Assembly: GCA_022560695.1 (NCBI GenBank)
Contig: JADFSP010000013.1
Span: 1 to 64,000 of the forward strand
Length of the DNA stretch: 64,000 nucleotides
Direction of reading: 5' to 3'
Origin: Pseudomonadota bacterium
GTDB taxonomy: Bacteria; Pseudomonadota; Gammaproteobacteria; Steroidobacterales; Woeseiaceae
Positions 54,459-64,000 of this stretch are shown one piece after another; position 1 is the stretch's first letter; each line of letters begins with the position of its first letter. Under the pieces are notes generated by a model, which was given only the letters and a program-made list of their open reading frames with translations, was not told where the DNA came from and made no database searches. The position numbers and the translations under genes are program-made.

Positions 54459-55847
54459 TCAAATTACCTTGCCGGGATTCAGGGTATTCAACGGATCCAG
54501 GGCGCGCTTCAGACTCTGCATCAAGTCGAGTTCCGTAGCACTGCAATACCTTGCAAGACACTCTTTTTTCAAAGTGCCGATGCCATGTTCGGCACTGATG
54601 CTGCCGCCGATCCCGGTAACAAGTGCATAAATTGCCTCGCTCAGATCTGCACCGCGGGTCTTGAATTCCTCAATATTGCCGTCCTTCGGCTGGCTGATAT
54701 TGTAGTGCAGATTGCCGTCGCCGACGTGTCCGAACGTACACAAACGTGCATTGGGAATAAATTTGTCGACCAGCGATTGTGCCCGCTCCAGAAAATTGCC
54801 AATGGACCCGACCGGCACCGAGATGTCGTGCTTGAGGCTCGCACCCTCGTGTTTTTGTGCCTCTGATATCGAATGGCGCAATCGCCACAGGGCGTCGGCT
54901 TCAGCGATGCTCTTTGCGACAATGACGTCCAGAGCCAAATCCTCTTCGATCGACCGCATCAATTCCTGTTCAAGCAGGCCGTCGTCCCTGCCTTGGGCGA
55001 CGTCGATCAGGACGTACCAACGATGCTCTTTGTCGAACGGCATTCGAGTATCGGGAATATGGCGGACGACGAAACGCAGCGCACGATCAGAGATCAGTTC
55101 GAATGCCTGAATGCGATCGGCCAGGCTCGTTCGCAACGCTGCCAGCAGTTCCACGGAATGAAACGCTGATCGTATCGCTACAAATGCGGTCGTCAATTCG
55201 CCTGGATCGGGATAGAGTTGCAATGACGCAGCCGTGATGATACCGAGAGTCCCCTCGCTGCCAATAAAGACTTGCTTCATGTCGTATCCCGCCGTGTCTT
55301 TCCTGAGCGAGCGCAGGCCATCCCAAATCGTTCCGTCCGCAAGCACCACTTCCAGTCCGAGCACGTGCCTGCGTGCCGTTCCGTAGCGAATGACATTGAT
55401 ACCCCCGGCGTTCGTGGATAAATTTCCGCCGATCTGGCAGCTGCCTTCCGCGGCCAGACTGAGTGGAAAATATCGATCGTGCTTCCGCGCTTTGTCCTGG
55501 ATCGCGGAGAGAATGCATCCGGCTTCGACGATCATCGAATAGTCCTGCGGATCGATCGACCGTATGCGGTTCAGTCGTGCTGTTGACAGCAATACCTGGT
55601 CGCCGGTTCCATCGGGAATCGCGCCACCGCACAGACCTGTATTACCACCCTGCGGCACAATACCGACGCGTTCACTCGCACACGCGCTGACGACACGCGA
55701 CACTTCGTCGGTTGTGGACGGCGAGACCATGATGCGGGTCTCACCCCGCAAAGCGTTGCGCCATTCCGTCAAATGCGGTTCGAGCGCATCCGGATCGCAT
55801 GTCCAGCCGCCGGGGCCGACGATCGCTTTCAAATTATCCAGCAGCAT
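54459..55847 (-). CDS. FAD-linked oxidase / D-2-hydroxyacid dehydrogenase (GlcD/DLD family)
   Basis: 462 residues from the ATG at 55847, which has GAGGA 6 bases upstream and lies 1 bp from the dehydratase stop. The PCMH-type FAD domain shows GIVPQGGNTGLCGGA and GGNLSTNAGGINVIRYGTARRHVLGLEVV. The C-terminal cap ends with CTFGHVGDGNLHYN and the family motif SAEHGIGTLKK with the metal- or substrate-binding His. Family members oxidise D-lactate, D-2-hydroxyglutarate or glycolate; the exact substrate is open. Probably co-transcribed with the preceding dehydratase. Confidence 0.9.
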   Translation of the reverse strand: MLLDNLKAIVGPGGWTCDPDALEPHLTEWRNALRGETRIMVSPSTTDEVSRVVSACASERVGIVPQGGNTGLCGGAIPDGTGDQVLLSTARLNRIRSIDPQDYSMIVEAGCILSAIQDKARKHDRYFPLSLAAEGSCQIGGNLSTNAGGINVIRYGTARRHVLGLEVVLADGTIWDGLRSLRKDTAGYDMKQVFIGSEGTLGIITAASLQLYPDPGELTTAFVAIRSAFHSVELLAALRTSLADRIQAFELISDRALRFVVRHIPDTRMPFDKEHRWYVLIDVAQGRDDGLLEQELMRSIEEDLALDVIVAKSIAEADALWRLRHSISEAQKHEGASLKHDISVPVGSIGNFLERAQSLVDKFIPNARLCTFGHVGDGNLHYNISQPKDGNIEEFKTRGADLSEAIYALVTGIGGSISAEHGIGTLKKECLARYCSATELDLMQSLKRALDPLNTLNPGKVI

Positions 55848-55848
55848 C

Positions 55849-56826
55849 TCAATCCTCGAAAATGGCCTGCTCGGCGAAAGTCGCCCAATCGATGTTGCTG
55901 CCGCACATGACCAGGACGACACTCTTGCCCGCGAGCGACTCGCGTAATGGCCCGGCAAGCGCGGCTGTGGTAGCCGCACATGCCGGCTCGACCGCGATTT
56001 TCATATTACGAAATAGCAGCCCCATGGATCTACGTAACTCAAGGTCGTCGACGCTAACGAGTTTGTCGACGTTATCGCGGCACAACTCGAAGGAATATGG
56101 CATTGCAAACGGTGCCCCCAGGCTGTCCGCAATCGTGCAAACCTCATCGATACCACATGGCTCGCCGGCTGCGAAACTTCGGTGCATCGAGTCTGCACCC
56201 TCCGGTTCAACACCGATAAGCTCGCACCCGGGTCGCAGCTGCTTTATCGCATTCGCAATTCCGCCCATCAGCCCGCCACCTCCTATCGAGACCAGGACGG
56301 CATCAAATTCATCGCAGTCCTCGCAGATCTCGAGCCCGATCGTCCCGGTGCCAGTGGCGATTTCGGGGCCCTCATACGGGTGAACGAAGTAGCGGCCTTC
56401 TTGCTCGCAAATGTCTTCGGCAATCCTGAAGGCCTGGTGCACATCGTCGGTGAAAACGATGTCCGCGCCGTAGGAACGACACGCAGCGATTCGCGATGGA
56501 TTGGCGGAACTCATCATGACGACTTTGGCGCTGGCACCAACAGCCTTGGCGGCGTACGCTGTGGCGATCGCGTGATTTCCGGCGCTCACAGCCGTCACGC
56601 CGGCCTTGATTTGCTGCGGCGTGAGACTCTTTACGACCGCTAGCGCACCCCGTGCCTTGAACGTACCGGTACGTTGCAGAAACTCGGGTTTTGCCCAGAT
56701 TCGCACGTCAGCACCGATATGGGCTTCCAGTCCTGCGCATCGCAGCATCGGTGTGCGCGTGATATCGCCGGCCAGGGACGCCTGAAGCGCCTGAATTGCT
56801 GCAATGGTTGGCGGCCCGGCCGTCAT
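55849..56826 (-). CDS. Threonine/serine dehydratase (PLP fold type II)
   Basis: 325 residues from MTAGPPTIAAIQ, whose ATG has GGGGAG 9 bases upstream; a longer start adds 26 residues of no family character. Motifs: the PLP lysine in TGTFKARGA, SAGNHAIATAYAA, the phosphate loop SIGGGGLMGG, and EPACAATTAAL. It lacks the C-terminal ACT domain of biosynthetic IlvA, so it is the catabolic TdcB type or a serine racemase relative. Product would be 2-ketobutyrate (or pyruvate) and ammonia. Head of a two-gene unit with the FAD oxidase. Confidence 0.9.
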   Translation of the reverse strand: MTAGPPTIAAIQALQASLAGDITRTPMLRCAGLEAHIGADVRIWAKPEFLQRTGTFKARGALAVVKSLTPQQIKAGVTAVSAGNHAIATAYAAKAVGASAKVVMMSSANPSRIAACRSYGADIVFTDDVHQAFRIAEDICEQEGRYFVHPYEGPEIATGTGTIGLEICEDCDEFDAVLVSIGGGGLMGGIANAIKQLRPGCELIGVEPEGADSMHRSFAAGEPCGIDEVCTIADSLGAPFAMPYSFELCRDNVDKLVSVDDLELRRSMGLLFRNMKIAVEPACAATTAALAGPLRESLAGKSVVLVMCGSNIDWATFAEQAIFED

Positions 56827-57158
56827 TAAACGTCGCTCCCCGGGTCTGTGCGGCAGGTGGCGCGTGACCGTCGGTAACTGCGACTCACGACTCTCGATGA
56901 GCATGTGATTATGTAATCCCGGGATTCAGGCATCTGCGAACGCTGCGTAAAAATAACATTGTATTCAACCGCTTTTTGATAATACTTGCGCTGCATTCAA
57001 GAGTGCATTACTTTCGAATGACGGTATCAGAGCAGTAAGTGCCAGTAACCGTTGGGGCCCCAATAGTTGACTGTCGTGGTACTGCCCAATGATACCGAAA
57101 CGGACGCGCGAACTGTGGCAGATAACACGGGCGCGCGGAAGTCGCTACGGGCATTTGC
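56827..57158. other. 332-bp divergent intergenic region; no gene
   Basis: Separates the dehydratase (minus) from the cyclase-like gene (plus) and is AT-richer than both. A plus-strand TTGACT lies at 57067-57072, with AATGAT 15 bp further, as a weak promoter candidate. I see no riboswitch, hairpin with T-run or small gene. Confidence 0.5.
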
Positions 57159-58409
57159 ATGGACTTAGATGATCTATCCCAGTCCGGTATTCGACGAATA
57201 GCCGACTATTCGCCGTACCTGGATCAGCTGGCTGGCCTCGCTCAAGAAATGGGCTTGAGTCAGCGCAGCAACCTGGTGCAGCTTGAACGGTCCCTGAATC
57301 AGCACTGGTCGCTCGGGCAGAACAATATTCTCAGCTGGACACCGCTCGATGACGGTATTCTGATACTGGTTTTGCCGCATTACGCGATAGCCGATTACAC
57401 GACGCCACGTGCCGATGGTGCGCCGTCGGAAGTGTCGTCCAGATTCATTACCGAATTGATTTCCGGCGACCGCCAGCTGACGTTCAAACAGATTCAAAAG
57501 GTCGCTCGTCTGCTCAAAATAGAGCCTAAATACATCCAGCTCCGACAGCCGTTGTCGCGTCACCCGGTCGAAACTCAGATTATCGAGAAGATGATCCGCC
57601 GCTACGGTATTAATTATGTCGCCAGCCGCGCCGTTACGTTGTTCGATATCGTCGGATTCAGTCTGCTGACGCCGTTCGAGCAAATGACACAGCTCAACAG
57701 CCTTTCGTATTCGCTGAATTCTGCGCATGCCAAGATGCTCGAGCAGGATGTGGGCATCAATTTCGCCCGGTCATCGAGCGGCGACGGCTTCTATATCTGG
57801 AATCGGGACGACGGCCTAGAGGCGAACGTCAATTTGTATCACTTCATGCATATAGTTCTTGCGGACAATGCAATTGCCAGGAGTAAAACCACGTCCAGAG
57901 CTGTACCAAAACTGCGCGCCTGTTTTCACGTTGGTAGTTGTTACGAATTTCATCAGGCAGAAGGGCTGAATCCCACGATGCATGACTTCATCGTTGGCGA
58001 CGTTACGATCGAACTGGCGCGCATGATCGAGGCGGCACTTCCCGGCCAAATTCTGGTCGGCGAATTCGTTGCCCACCATGCCGATGGGGTGGCAACAGCG
58101 GCCGATAAACAAGCCAGCATCGATGCGGTTGCATTTCTTGAACGAGCGCAGGGCAATCTTTCCAAGCTCAGCGGAATGGAATTTTCGGGTGAGCGTGTCT
58201 CCGCTATCAAGTGTTACCTGACCGGCGAGAAAGTTGGCGCCGGGGAATTCAATATTAGGCGATTGCATATTACAGACAAGCACGGATTGTCACGCGTTGC
58301 CTACAACGCCAAGGTTAATATCTATCGCGAGGGTGCGGAGCCGATACTGCTTGGCATCGAAGATAAAAAACTTCCACCGGAAAAGCCACCGCAGAAGCCA
58401 CCGGAATAA
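57159..58409 (+). CDS. Class III nucleotidyl cyclase-like protein
   Basis: 416 residues. The N-terminal 140 residues are a helical domain of unknown type. From about 155 a class III cyclase homology domain is visible: TLFDIVGFSLL with the first metal Asp163, and SSSGDGFYIW with the second at Asp209, then VGDVTIELARMIEAALPGQILVGEF. Aligning that last motif by eye with active cyclases, the transition-state Arg is kept but the paired Asn appears as Ile, and the base-specifying Asp is shifted. It may be a divergent or inactive cyclase. The C-terminus is a Lys-Pro tail. No membrane segment; a CNB-domain protein lies at 2037-3077. Confidence 0.72.
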   Translation: MDLDDLSQSGIRRIADYSPYLDQLAGLAQEMGLSQRSNLVQLERSLNQHWSLGQNNILSWTPLDDGILILVLPHYAIADYTTPRADGAPSEVSSRFITELISGDRQLTFKQIQKVARLLKIEPKYIQLRQPLSRHPVETQIIEKMIRRYGINYVASRAVTLFDIVGFSLLTPFEQMTQLNSLSYSLNSAHAKMLEQDVGINFARSSSGDGFYIWNRDDGLEANVNLYHFMHIVLADNAIARSKTTSRAVPKLRACFHVGSCYEFHQAEGLNPTMHDFIVGDVTIELARMIEAALPGQILVGEFVAHHADGVATAADKQASIDAVAFLERAQGNLSKLSGMEFSGERVSAIKCYLTGEKVGAGEFNIRRLHITDKHGLSRVAYNAKVNIYREGAEPILLGIEDKKLPPEKPPQKPPE

Positions 58410-58413
58410 GCAA

Positions 58414-58558
58414 GGCGAGAGGATATGACTTACGCCTGCGGCGTTCGGTCCTGCGGACCACACTCGCTGCGCGAGTGCGTCCGTGTCACGGCGAGAGGAT
58501 ATGACTTACGCCTGCGGCGTTCGGTCCTGCGGACCACACTCGCTGCGCGAGTGCGTCC
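58414..58558 (+). repeat. Tandem direct repeat, two 69-bp copies
   Basis: The units 58414-58482 and 58490-58558 are identical over 69 bp with a 7-bp spacer (period 76). Each holds two perfect inverted repeats: GGTCC/GGACC and ACTCGC/GCGAGT. The first 11 bases, GGCGAGAGGAT, equal a stretch of the tRNA-Pro gene 190-265 bp away on the same strand. Looks like a REP/BIME-type element or a local duplication. It begins 4 bp after the cyclase-like gene. Confidence 0.9.
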
Positions 58559-58579
58559 AAAATCTCCCGCGGAGATTTT
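58559..58579 (+). terminator. Hairpin with A/T ends directly after the tandem repeat
   Basis: AAAATCTCC and GGAGATTTT form a perfect 9-bp stem around CGC. The last four T residues are in the stem, so it could act as a weak terminator in either direction for the cyclase-like gene. Confidence 0.5.
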
Positions 58580-58608
58580 GTCGCCCTCAGTTTCGGTTCC
58601 AAATCACC

Positions 58609-58748
<140 letters not shown>

Positions 58749-58820
58749 ACCGATGTATTCGCCGATAGAGCCCGAAGCGGCCATGATACTTGCGGCCGCT
58801 CGCTGAGTGAAGGTGGATTT

Positions 58821-59177
58821 TCAGCGGCGCAGAATCTTAAGAACTTGTTCAAGTTCCAGGCGTAACTGCTTGATAATTTGTTGACTTTGTGTGACATCCG
58901 ATTTGGCACTGTCGCCCGTTAGTCGCTGCCTGGCGCCACCGATCGTGAATCCCTCTTCATACAGCAAACTTCGAATCTGACGGATGATCAGCACATCCTG
59001 GCGCTGGTAATAGCGGCGGTTACCGCGACGCTTGACCGGCTTCAGTTGCGGAAATTCCTGTTCCCAGTACCTGAGCACGTGCGGCTTCACAGCGCACAGT
59101 TCGCTTACTTCACCAATGGTAAAGTAACGTTTGCCAGGAATTGGAGGTAGTTCGTCGTTATTCCCCGGTTCCAGCAT
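58821..59177 (-). CDS. MerR-family regulator (ihfA-linked, YeiL/CarA-like short type)
   Basis: 118 residues with a clear MerR winged helix-turn-helix: [26 protein letters not shown] and [19 protein letters not shown]. The following dimerisation helix is short and has no metal-binding cysteines, so it is not a metal sensor. The gene overlaps the end of ihfA by 20 bp, a pairing kept in many gammaproteobacteria. Target genes unknown. Confidence 0.9.
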   Translation of the reverse strand: MLEPGNNDELPPIPGKRYFTIGEVSELCAVKPHVLRYWEQEFPQLKPVKRRGNRRYYQRQDVLIIRQIRSLLYEEGFTIGGARQRLTGDSAKSDVTQSQQIIKQLRLELEQVLKILRR

Positions 59178-59457
59178 AGGCTTCCACGCGGGCTTTTAGT
59201 TTTTGTCCCGGTCGAAATGTCACCACGCGACGTGCCGAAATCGGAATTTCTTCCCCCGTTTTCGGATTTCTTCCAGGACGTTCTTTTTTATCCCTGAGGT
59301 CAAAATTTCCGAACCCGGAAAGTTTGACCTGCTCCCCAACTGCGAGTGACGCACGCAGCTCTTCAAAGTACATGTCGACGAGTTCGCGGGCTTCGCGCTT
59401 GTTCAAACCAAGCTCGTTGAACAACGACTCTGCCATGTCCGCTTTTGTCAGTGCCAT
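59158..59457 (-). CDS. ihfA: Integration host factor alpha subunit
   Basis: DNA-bending protein, 99 residues. Motifs: [41 protein letters not shown] with the arm-tip Pro that intercalates DNA, and [13 protein letters not shown]. Lies 4 bp after pheT, as expected. IHF beta is elsewhere. Confidence 0.98.
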   Translation of the reverse strand: MALTKADMAESLFNELGLNKREARELVDMYFEELRASLAVGEQVKLSGFGNFDLRDKKERPGRNPKTGEEIPISARRVVTFRPGQKLKARVEAYAGTGE

Positions 59458-59461
59458 TGAT

Positions 59462-61837
59462 CTAGTCTCTTAACTCAGCTGCAAAACTTTCTTGCAATTT
59501 GCGCACTGCCTTGGTCATTGCAGAGTCCGCGTCATCGTCAGTAAGGGTGCGGGATGTTTCCTGCAAAATCAAGCCTAAAGCTACGCTTTTTAGCCCAGCT
59601 TCTATGCCGGGCCCCTTGTAGACGTCAAAAATCCTGACCTCCTGGATCAGGTCAGGCACTGCCGCCGTCACTGCCCGCACAAGTTCGTCGACCGAAATTT
59701 TGTCATCGATGACAACAGCAATATCTCTCCGAATAGCCGGGTATTTGGAGACCGGAATTGCCTCCGGCGCTGCAGAAGCAAGTGCGGCCATGGCGTCGAG
59801 TTCGAAAATATAGACAGGACGTCGTAAGTCAAATGTCTTTGCGAGGCTCGGGTGCAGCTTGCCCAAAATGCCGATGACCGATCCATCGCGTACGATCTGT
59901 CCGGCCTGGCCGGGTTGCAATGCAACGTGCTCAACGGGCTCATAACTGATCTGAGCCGCATCGCCGGCAAGTCTGAGTATTGCCGCCACATCCGATTTTA
60001 TGTCAAAGAAATCAACGGACTGGCCCTCACTGTCCCACTGCTCGGGATGTGCAGGTCCGGTCGCGAGGCCCGCAAAACGCAACACCTCGCGGCGTCTCGA
60101 CTCGTTACCATGAAATGATTTTCCGACTTCGAATATGCGGATACGGTCCTGCTGACGGGCGGCATTTGCAGCCGCTGCTGCAACCATGCCCGGCCAAAGT
60201 GATGCGCGCATCACCGACATCTCTGATGAAATCGGATTGCTTAACACCAGTTCGGACTCGACGCCTGAAAATAATTTGTCAACGCCGGCGCCGATGAAAC
60301 TGTAGGTAATAACTTCCTGATAATCGCGCGCGACGATTGTAGCCGCAGCCTGATCAAGATCGATACAAGATTCGGTAACGGCGGCAAGTGGCATTTCGAC
60401 CTTCGCCATCGTTTCCGGAATAGAATCGTAGCCGTGCACTCGCGCAATTTCTTCTATCAGGTCCACTTCGGCTTCGATGTCGAATCGGTAACTGGGTGGA
60501 GCGACATCCCATCCATCGTCGGTGGGATTTACTGCGAAGCCAAGCCGGGTCAGAATTTCCGCAATCCGGCCATCCTCGATATCGAGACCCAACAATTTCG
60601 CAAGGCGTGAGCGGCGCAACGTGACGGTTTCGCGTGTGGGCAAACACTTCGGGTCAACCTTGTGCATGAGTGGGCCGGCGTCACCACCTGCAGCGTCCAA
60701 CAGCAACGCTGTCGCACGTTCAACGGCACGTACCTGCCCTTCCGGATCTACGCCGCGCTCAAAACGCAGTGACGCATCCGTATGCAACCCGTATGAGCGT
60801 GCTCTGCCGGCCATGAATTCCGGTGGCCAAAATGCTGCCTCAAGAAATACATCGACCGTTTGTTCGCTGACGGCTGTACTCAGGCCACCCATGATGCCGG
60901 CGAGGCCAATCGGCCCGCTATCGTCCGCGATAACGAGGGTATCCTTGTTCACAGATACCTCTTTTTCGTCGAGCAAGGTTACTTTGTCACCGCGTCTGGC
61001 CAACCGCGGCCGTATGGGTCCCTGAACAAGGCCAAGATCATAGGCATGCAATGGCTGCCCGAGTTCGAGCATGACGTAGTTCGTGATATCCACGACCGGG
61101 TGTATGTCACGGAGCCCTGCGCGGCGCAACCGTTCGACCATCCAACCAGGCGATCTGGCGGACGGGTCGATATTGCGAATCACACGGCCCGCGAAGCTCG
61201 GGCAACCCTCCGGCAGCGTGATTTTCACTTCGTGTACGTCTTCGATCGTGGCTGCGACCGCTGGCACCTCGGCAGTTTTCAGCGACGCTCCGGTCATGGC
61301 GGATATGTCGCGTGCTATTCCCAGCACACTGAAGCAGTCGCCGCGATTTGGGGTCAGATCCAGATCGATAATCGCATCCGGCAACCCAAGATACGCAGTC
61401 AATGCGGCGCCAACGGGTGCATCATTCGGAAGTGCGATGATGCCATCCGCATCATCGCCAAGTCCGAGTTCGATCGCAGAACACAACATGCCGTTCGACA
61501 TGACGCCGCGAATCCTGGTCTTGCGAAGCTTGATGCCATTCGGCAATTTCAATCCAGGCGTCGCGAGCGGGCTCTTCATTCCAGCCACGACGTTCGGTGC
61601 GCCACAAACGATGTCGATGACCTTCTTGCCCGTGGAGACTTTGCACACACTCAGACGGTCGGCGTTCGGGTGCTTCGCGACCTCGACGACCTCGGCAACG
61701 ATAATGCCATCCAGGTTGGCGCCATGAAGCGTAATCTTGTTGACTTCGTGCCCGGCCATCGTCAACTGCTGGCCGAGAGCCTCGCTATCGAGATCCGGAT
61801 CCACCCACTCACGCAACCAGGATTCTGCAATCTTCAT
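59462..61837 (-). CDS. pheT: Phenylalanyl-tRNA synthetase beta subunit
   Basis: 791 residues, full length. N-terminal EMAP-like tRNA-binding domain ([19 protein letters not shown]), B3/B4 editing domain ([37 protein letters not shown]), the B5 domain, the synthetase-like core ([18 protein letters not shown]) and the C-terminal anticodon-binding FDX-ACB domain ([18 protein letters not shown]). Follows pheS by 5 bp. Confidence 0.98.
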   Translation of the reverse strand: MKIAESWLREWVDPDLDSEALGQQLTMAGHEVNKITLHGANLDGIIVAEVVEVAKHPNADRLSVCKVSTGKKVIDIVCGAPNVVAGMKSPLATPGLKLPNGIKLRKTRIRGVMSNGMLCSAIELGLGDDADGIIALPNDAPVGAALTAYLGLPDAIIDLDLTPNRGDCFSVLGIARDISAMTGASLKTAEVPAVAATIEDVHEVKITLPEGCPSFAGRVIRNIDPSARSPGWMVERLRRAGLRDIHPVVDITNYVMLELGQPLHAYDLGLVQGPIRPRLARRGDKVTLLDEKEVSVNKDTLVIADDSGPIGLAGIMGGLSTAVSEQTVDVFLEAAFWPPEFMAGRARSYGLHTDASLRFERGVDPEGQVRAVERATALLLDAAGGDAGPLMHKVDPKCLPTRETVTLRRSRLAKLLGLDIEDGRIAEILTRLGFAVNPTDDGWDVAPPSYRFDIEAEVDLIEEIARVHGYDSIPETMAKVEMPLAAVTESCIDLDQAAATIVARDYQEVITYSFIGAGVDKLFSGVESELVLSNPISSEMSVMRASLWPGMVAAAAANAARQQDRIRIFEVGKSFHGNESRRREVLRFAGLATGPAHPEQWDSEGQSVDFFDIKSDVAAILRLAGDAAQISYEPVEHVALQPGQAGQIVRDGSVIGILGKLHPSLAKTFDLRRPVYIFELDAMAALASAAPEAIPVSKYPAIRRDIAVVIDDKISVDELVRAVTAAVPDLIQEVRIFDVYKGPGIEAGLKSVALGLILQETSRTLTDDDADSAMTKAVRKLQESFAAELRD

Positions 61838-61842
61838 CGTCG

Positions 61843-62841
<999 letters not shown>

Positions 62842-62873
62842 TCAGGTACGGTCACCGTGCCCGACCCACCGAA

Positions 62874-63239
62874 TTAACTTTCCTGAGCGAGTCCGGCCTT
62901 CGCCTGTTCGGCGATTGCGCCAAAAGCCTCAAGATCGTGGACGGCGATATCGGCCAACACCTTGCGATCAATCACGATGTTCGCCCGGACCAGCCCATTG
63001 ATCATGCGGCTGTACGACAAACCGTGCAGACGAGCCGCGGCATTGATGCGGGTAATCCACAAGGCACGAAATTGTCGTTTGCGCTGCCGCCGGTCGCGAT
63101 ATTCGTACTGGCCTGCCTTGATGACAGCCTGCTTGGCGGTTTTGAATAGTTTGCTGCGCGCGCCATAGTAGCCCTTTGCTTTGTCGAGGACCTTTTTATG
63201 GCGTGCCTTCGCGGTGACGCCACTCTTGACTCTAGCCAT
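62874..63239 (-). CDS. rplT: 50S ribosomal protein L20
   Basis: 121 residues, typical length. Starts [18 protein letters not shown] and contains [20 protein letters not shown] and [16 protein letters not shown]20 binds 23S rRNA early in assembly and represses its own operon in E. coli. Follows rpmI by 14 bp. Confidence 0.99.
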   Translation of the reverse strand: MARVKSGVTAKARHKKVLDKAKGYYGARSKLFKTAKQAVIKAGQYEYRDRRQRKRQFRALWITRINAAARLHGLSYSRMINGLVRANIVIDRKVLADIAVHDLEAFGAIAEQAKAGLAQES

Positions 63240-63253
63240 GTCTCAATCTCCTG

Positions 63254-63451
63254 TCAGCTGTACGGGAGCATGCGGCGCACACTCTTGACGTCACTGTCCG
63301 CAACCTGCAGCGTAAGGCCTAGCTGACGCTTGCGCTTGGATTTCTTCTTGGTGAGAATGTGATTGAGGTGGGACTGGGCACGCTTGAAGCCGCCCTTACC
63401 CGTCCGACGGAAGCGCTTGGCGGCGCCCCGGTTGGTCTTCATCTTCGGCAT
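63254..63451 (-). CDS. rpmI: 50S ribosomal protein L35
   Basis: 65 residues from [20 protein letters not shown], the invariant L35 start; an upstream ATG adds 10 unrelated residues. Very basic, with [11 protein letters not shown] and VRRMLPY at the end. The 100-bp gap to infC is where L20 repression acts in E. coli; I could not confirm an equivalent fold here. Confidence 0.98.
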   Translation of the reverse strand: MPKMKTNRGAAKRFRRTGKGGFKRAQSHLNHILTKKKSKRKRQLGLTLQVADSDVKSVRRMLPYS

Positions 63452-63551
63452 TTGTCGTCTCCACTTTTCTAGCCTTGCCACGTACCGGTTTGCACCGGCC
63501 GCTGCAGGCGGGTAGCGCCTTCGTGTCTTTAAGACTGTATCCGGCTGTTAC

Positions 63552-64000
63552 TCACTTTTTCTTCGGTGACATCACCATGATCATCTGCCGCCCTTCCATC
63601 TGCGGCATCTGTTCGACGACACCATATTCATCGAGGTCCTTGCGGACCCTGGCCAGCAAATTGGCACCCAGTTCCTGGTGCGCCATCTCCCGGCCTCTGA
63701 ATCTCAACGTAATCTTGGTCTTGTCCCCGTATTCGAGGAACTCGACGAGTTTGCGCAGCTTGATCTGGTAATCACCTTCATCCGTTCCCGGACGAAATTT
63801 GATTTCTTTTACGTGTACGTGTTTTTGCTTGCGTTTCGCCGACTGAGCCTTCTTGTTTTGTTCGAACAAGTATTTGCCGAAATCCATGATTCGGCAGACC
63901 GGCGGTTCGGCCGTGGGTGCAACTTCGACCAGATCGAGCCCTTCCTGCTTGGCCACTTCGATCGCGTCGGCGATGGGCATCAGACCCTGTTGCTCACCGT
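63552..64000 (-). CDS. infC: Translation initiation factor IF-3, start outside the window
   Basis: The frame stays open past 63980 to the window edge and reads [16 protein letters not shown], an internal IF-3 sequence, so the N-terminus (and any AUU start codon) is missing. Visible motifs: [57 protein letters not shown]-like and [15 protein letters not shown] at the end. Binds the 30S subunit and checks the initiator tRNA. Heads the rpmI-rplT-pheST block. Confidence 0.98.
   Translation of the reverse strand, partial: GEQQGLMPIADAIEVAKQEGLDLVEVAPTAEPPVCRIMDFGKYLFEQNKKAQSAKRKQKHVHVKEIKFRPGTDEGDYQIKLRKLVEFLEYGDKTKITLRFRGREMAHQELGANLLARVRKDLDEYGVVEQMPQMEGRQMIMVMSPKKK

Noticed and set aside
58414-58558. 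CRISPR array
   Set aside because: Only two copies, 69 bp long with a 7-bp spacer; this is a tandem duplication.

Overview
The window is a dense stretch of chromosome from a moderately GC-rich gammaproteobacterium. The evidence is the gene order rather than any single marker: infC-rpmI-rplT-pheS-pheT-ihfA-merR-tRNA-Pro, fabD-fabG-acpP-fabF-pabC-mltG-tmk-holB-pilZ, a GspG-to-GspN type II secretion (T2SS) block, and a TonB2-type operon with DUF3450, TtpC-like and TPR genes. A fused aspartate kinase/diaminopimelate decarboxylase and a SAM-I riboswitch on metB-metX recall Xanthomonadales and relatives. I cannot name a genus. I see no prophage, insertion sequence or CRISPR array.

Layout. 1-3.1 kb: the 3' part of a FadB/FadJ-type beta-oxidation protein and a cyclic-nucleotide-binding/rhodanese protein. 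3.1-11.9 kb (minus): fatty-acid synthesis, folate (pabB, pabC), MltG, thymidylate kinase, HolB and PilZ. 11.9-18.2 kb: a rhombosortase gene divergent from gspGHIJKLMN. 18.2-24.1 kb (minus): an AddA/AddB-like helicase-nuclease pair. 24.1-31.2 kb: a CoA-transferase, a small lipoprotein, a sulfurtransferase, etfBA, a peroxiredoxin, an acyl-CoA dehydrogenase and a ferredoxin; a strongly nested inverted repeat lies between the last two. 31.3-37.1 kb (minus): the TonB2 operon. 37.8-43.8 kb: ilvC-leuA-leuC-leuD-leuB, preceded by a leucine-rich leader peptide and an intrinsic terminator, which is a classical attenuator layout. 43.8-51.7 kb (minus): metX and metB with their riboswitch, a GST, lysAC and ilvD. 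51.8-58.4 kb: a Ser/Thr kinase with Calx-beta-like tail, a GlcD-like oxidase, a threonine dehydratase and a class III cyclase-like protein. 58.4-64 kb: tandem repeats, tRNA-Pro(GGG), then the merR/ihfA/pheTS/rplT/rpmI/infC block, with infC cut by the window end.

Functionally, four amino-acid systems sit close together (Leu/Val/Ile, Met, Lys, Thr breakdown). Three of them show a leader-based control signal readable in the DNA: a Leu attenuator, a SAM-I aptamer, and a terminator plus a small coupled ORF before lysAC. Fatty-acid oxidation parts (FadJ-like, CoA-transferase, ETF, acyl-CoA dehydrogenase) are spread over the first half. The most interesting items are regulatory and architectural. 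I did not find a clearly new multigene defence or metabolic system.
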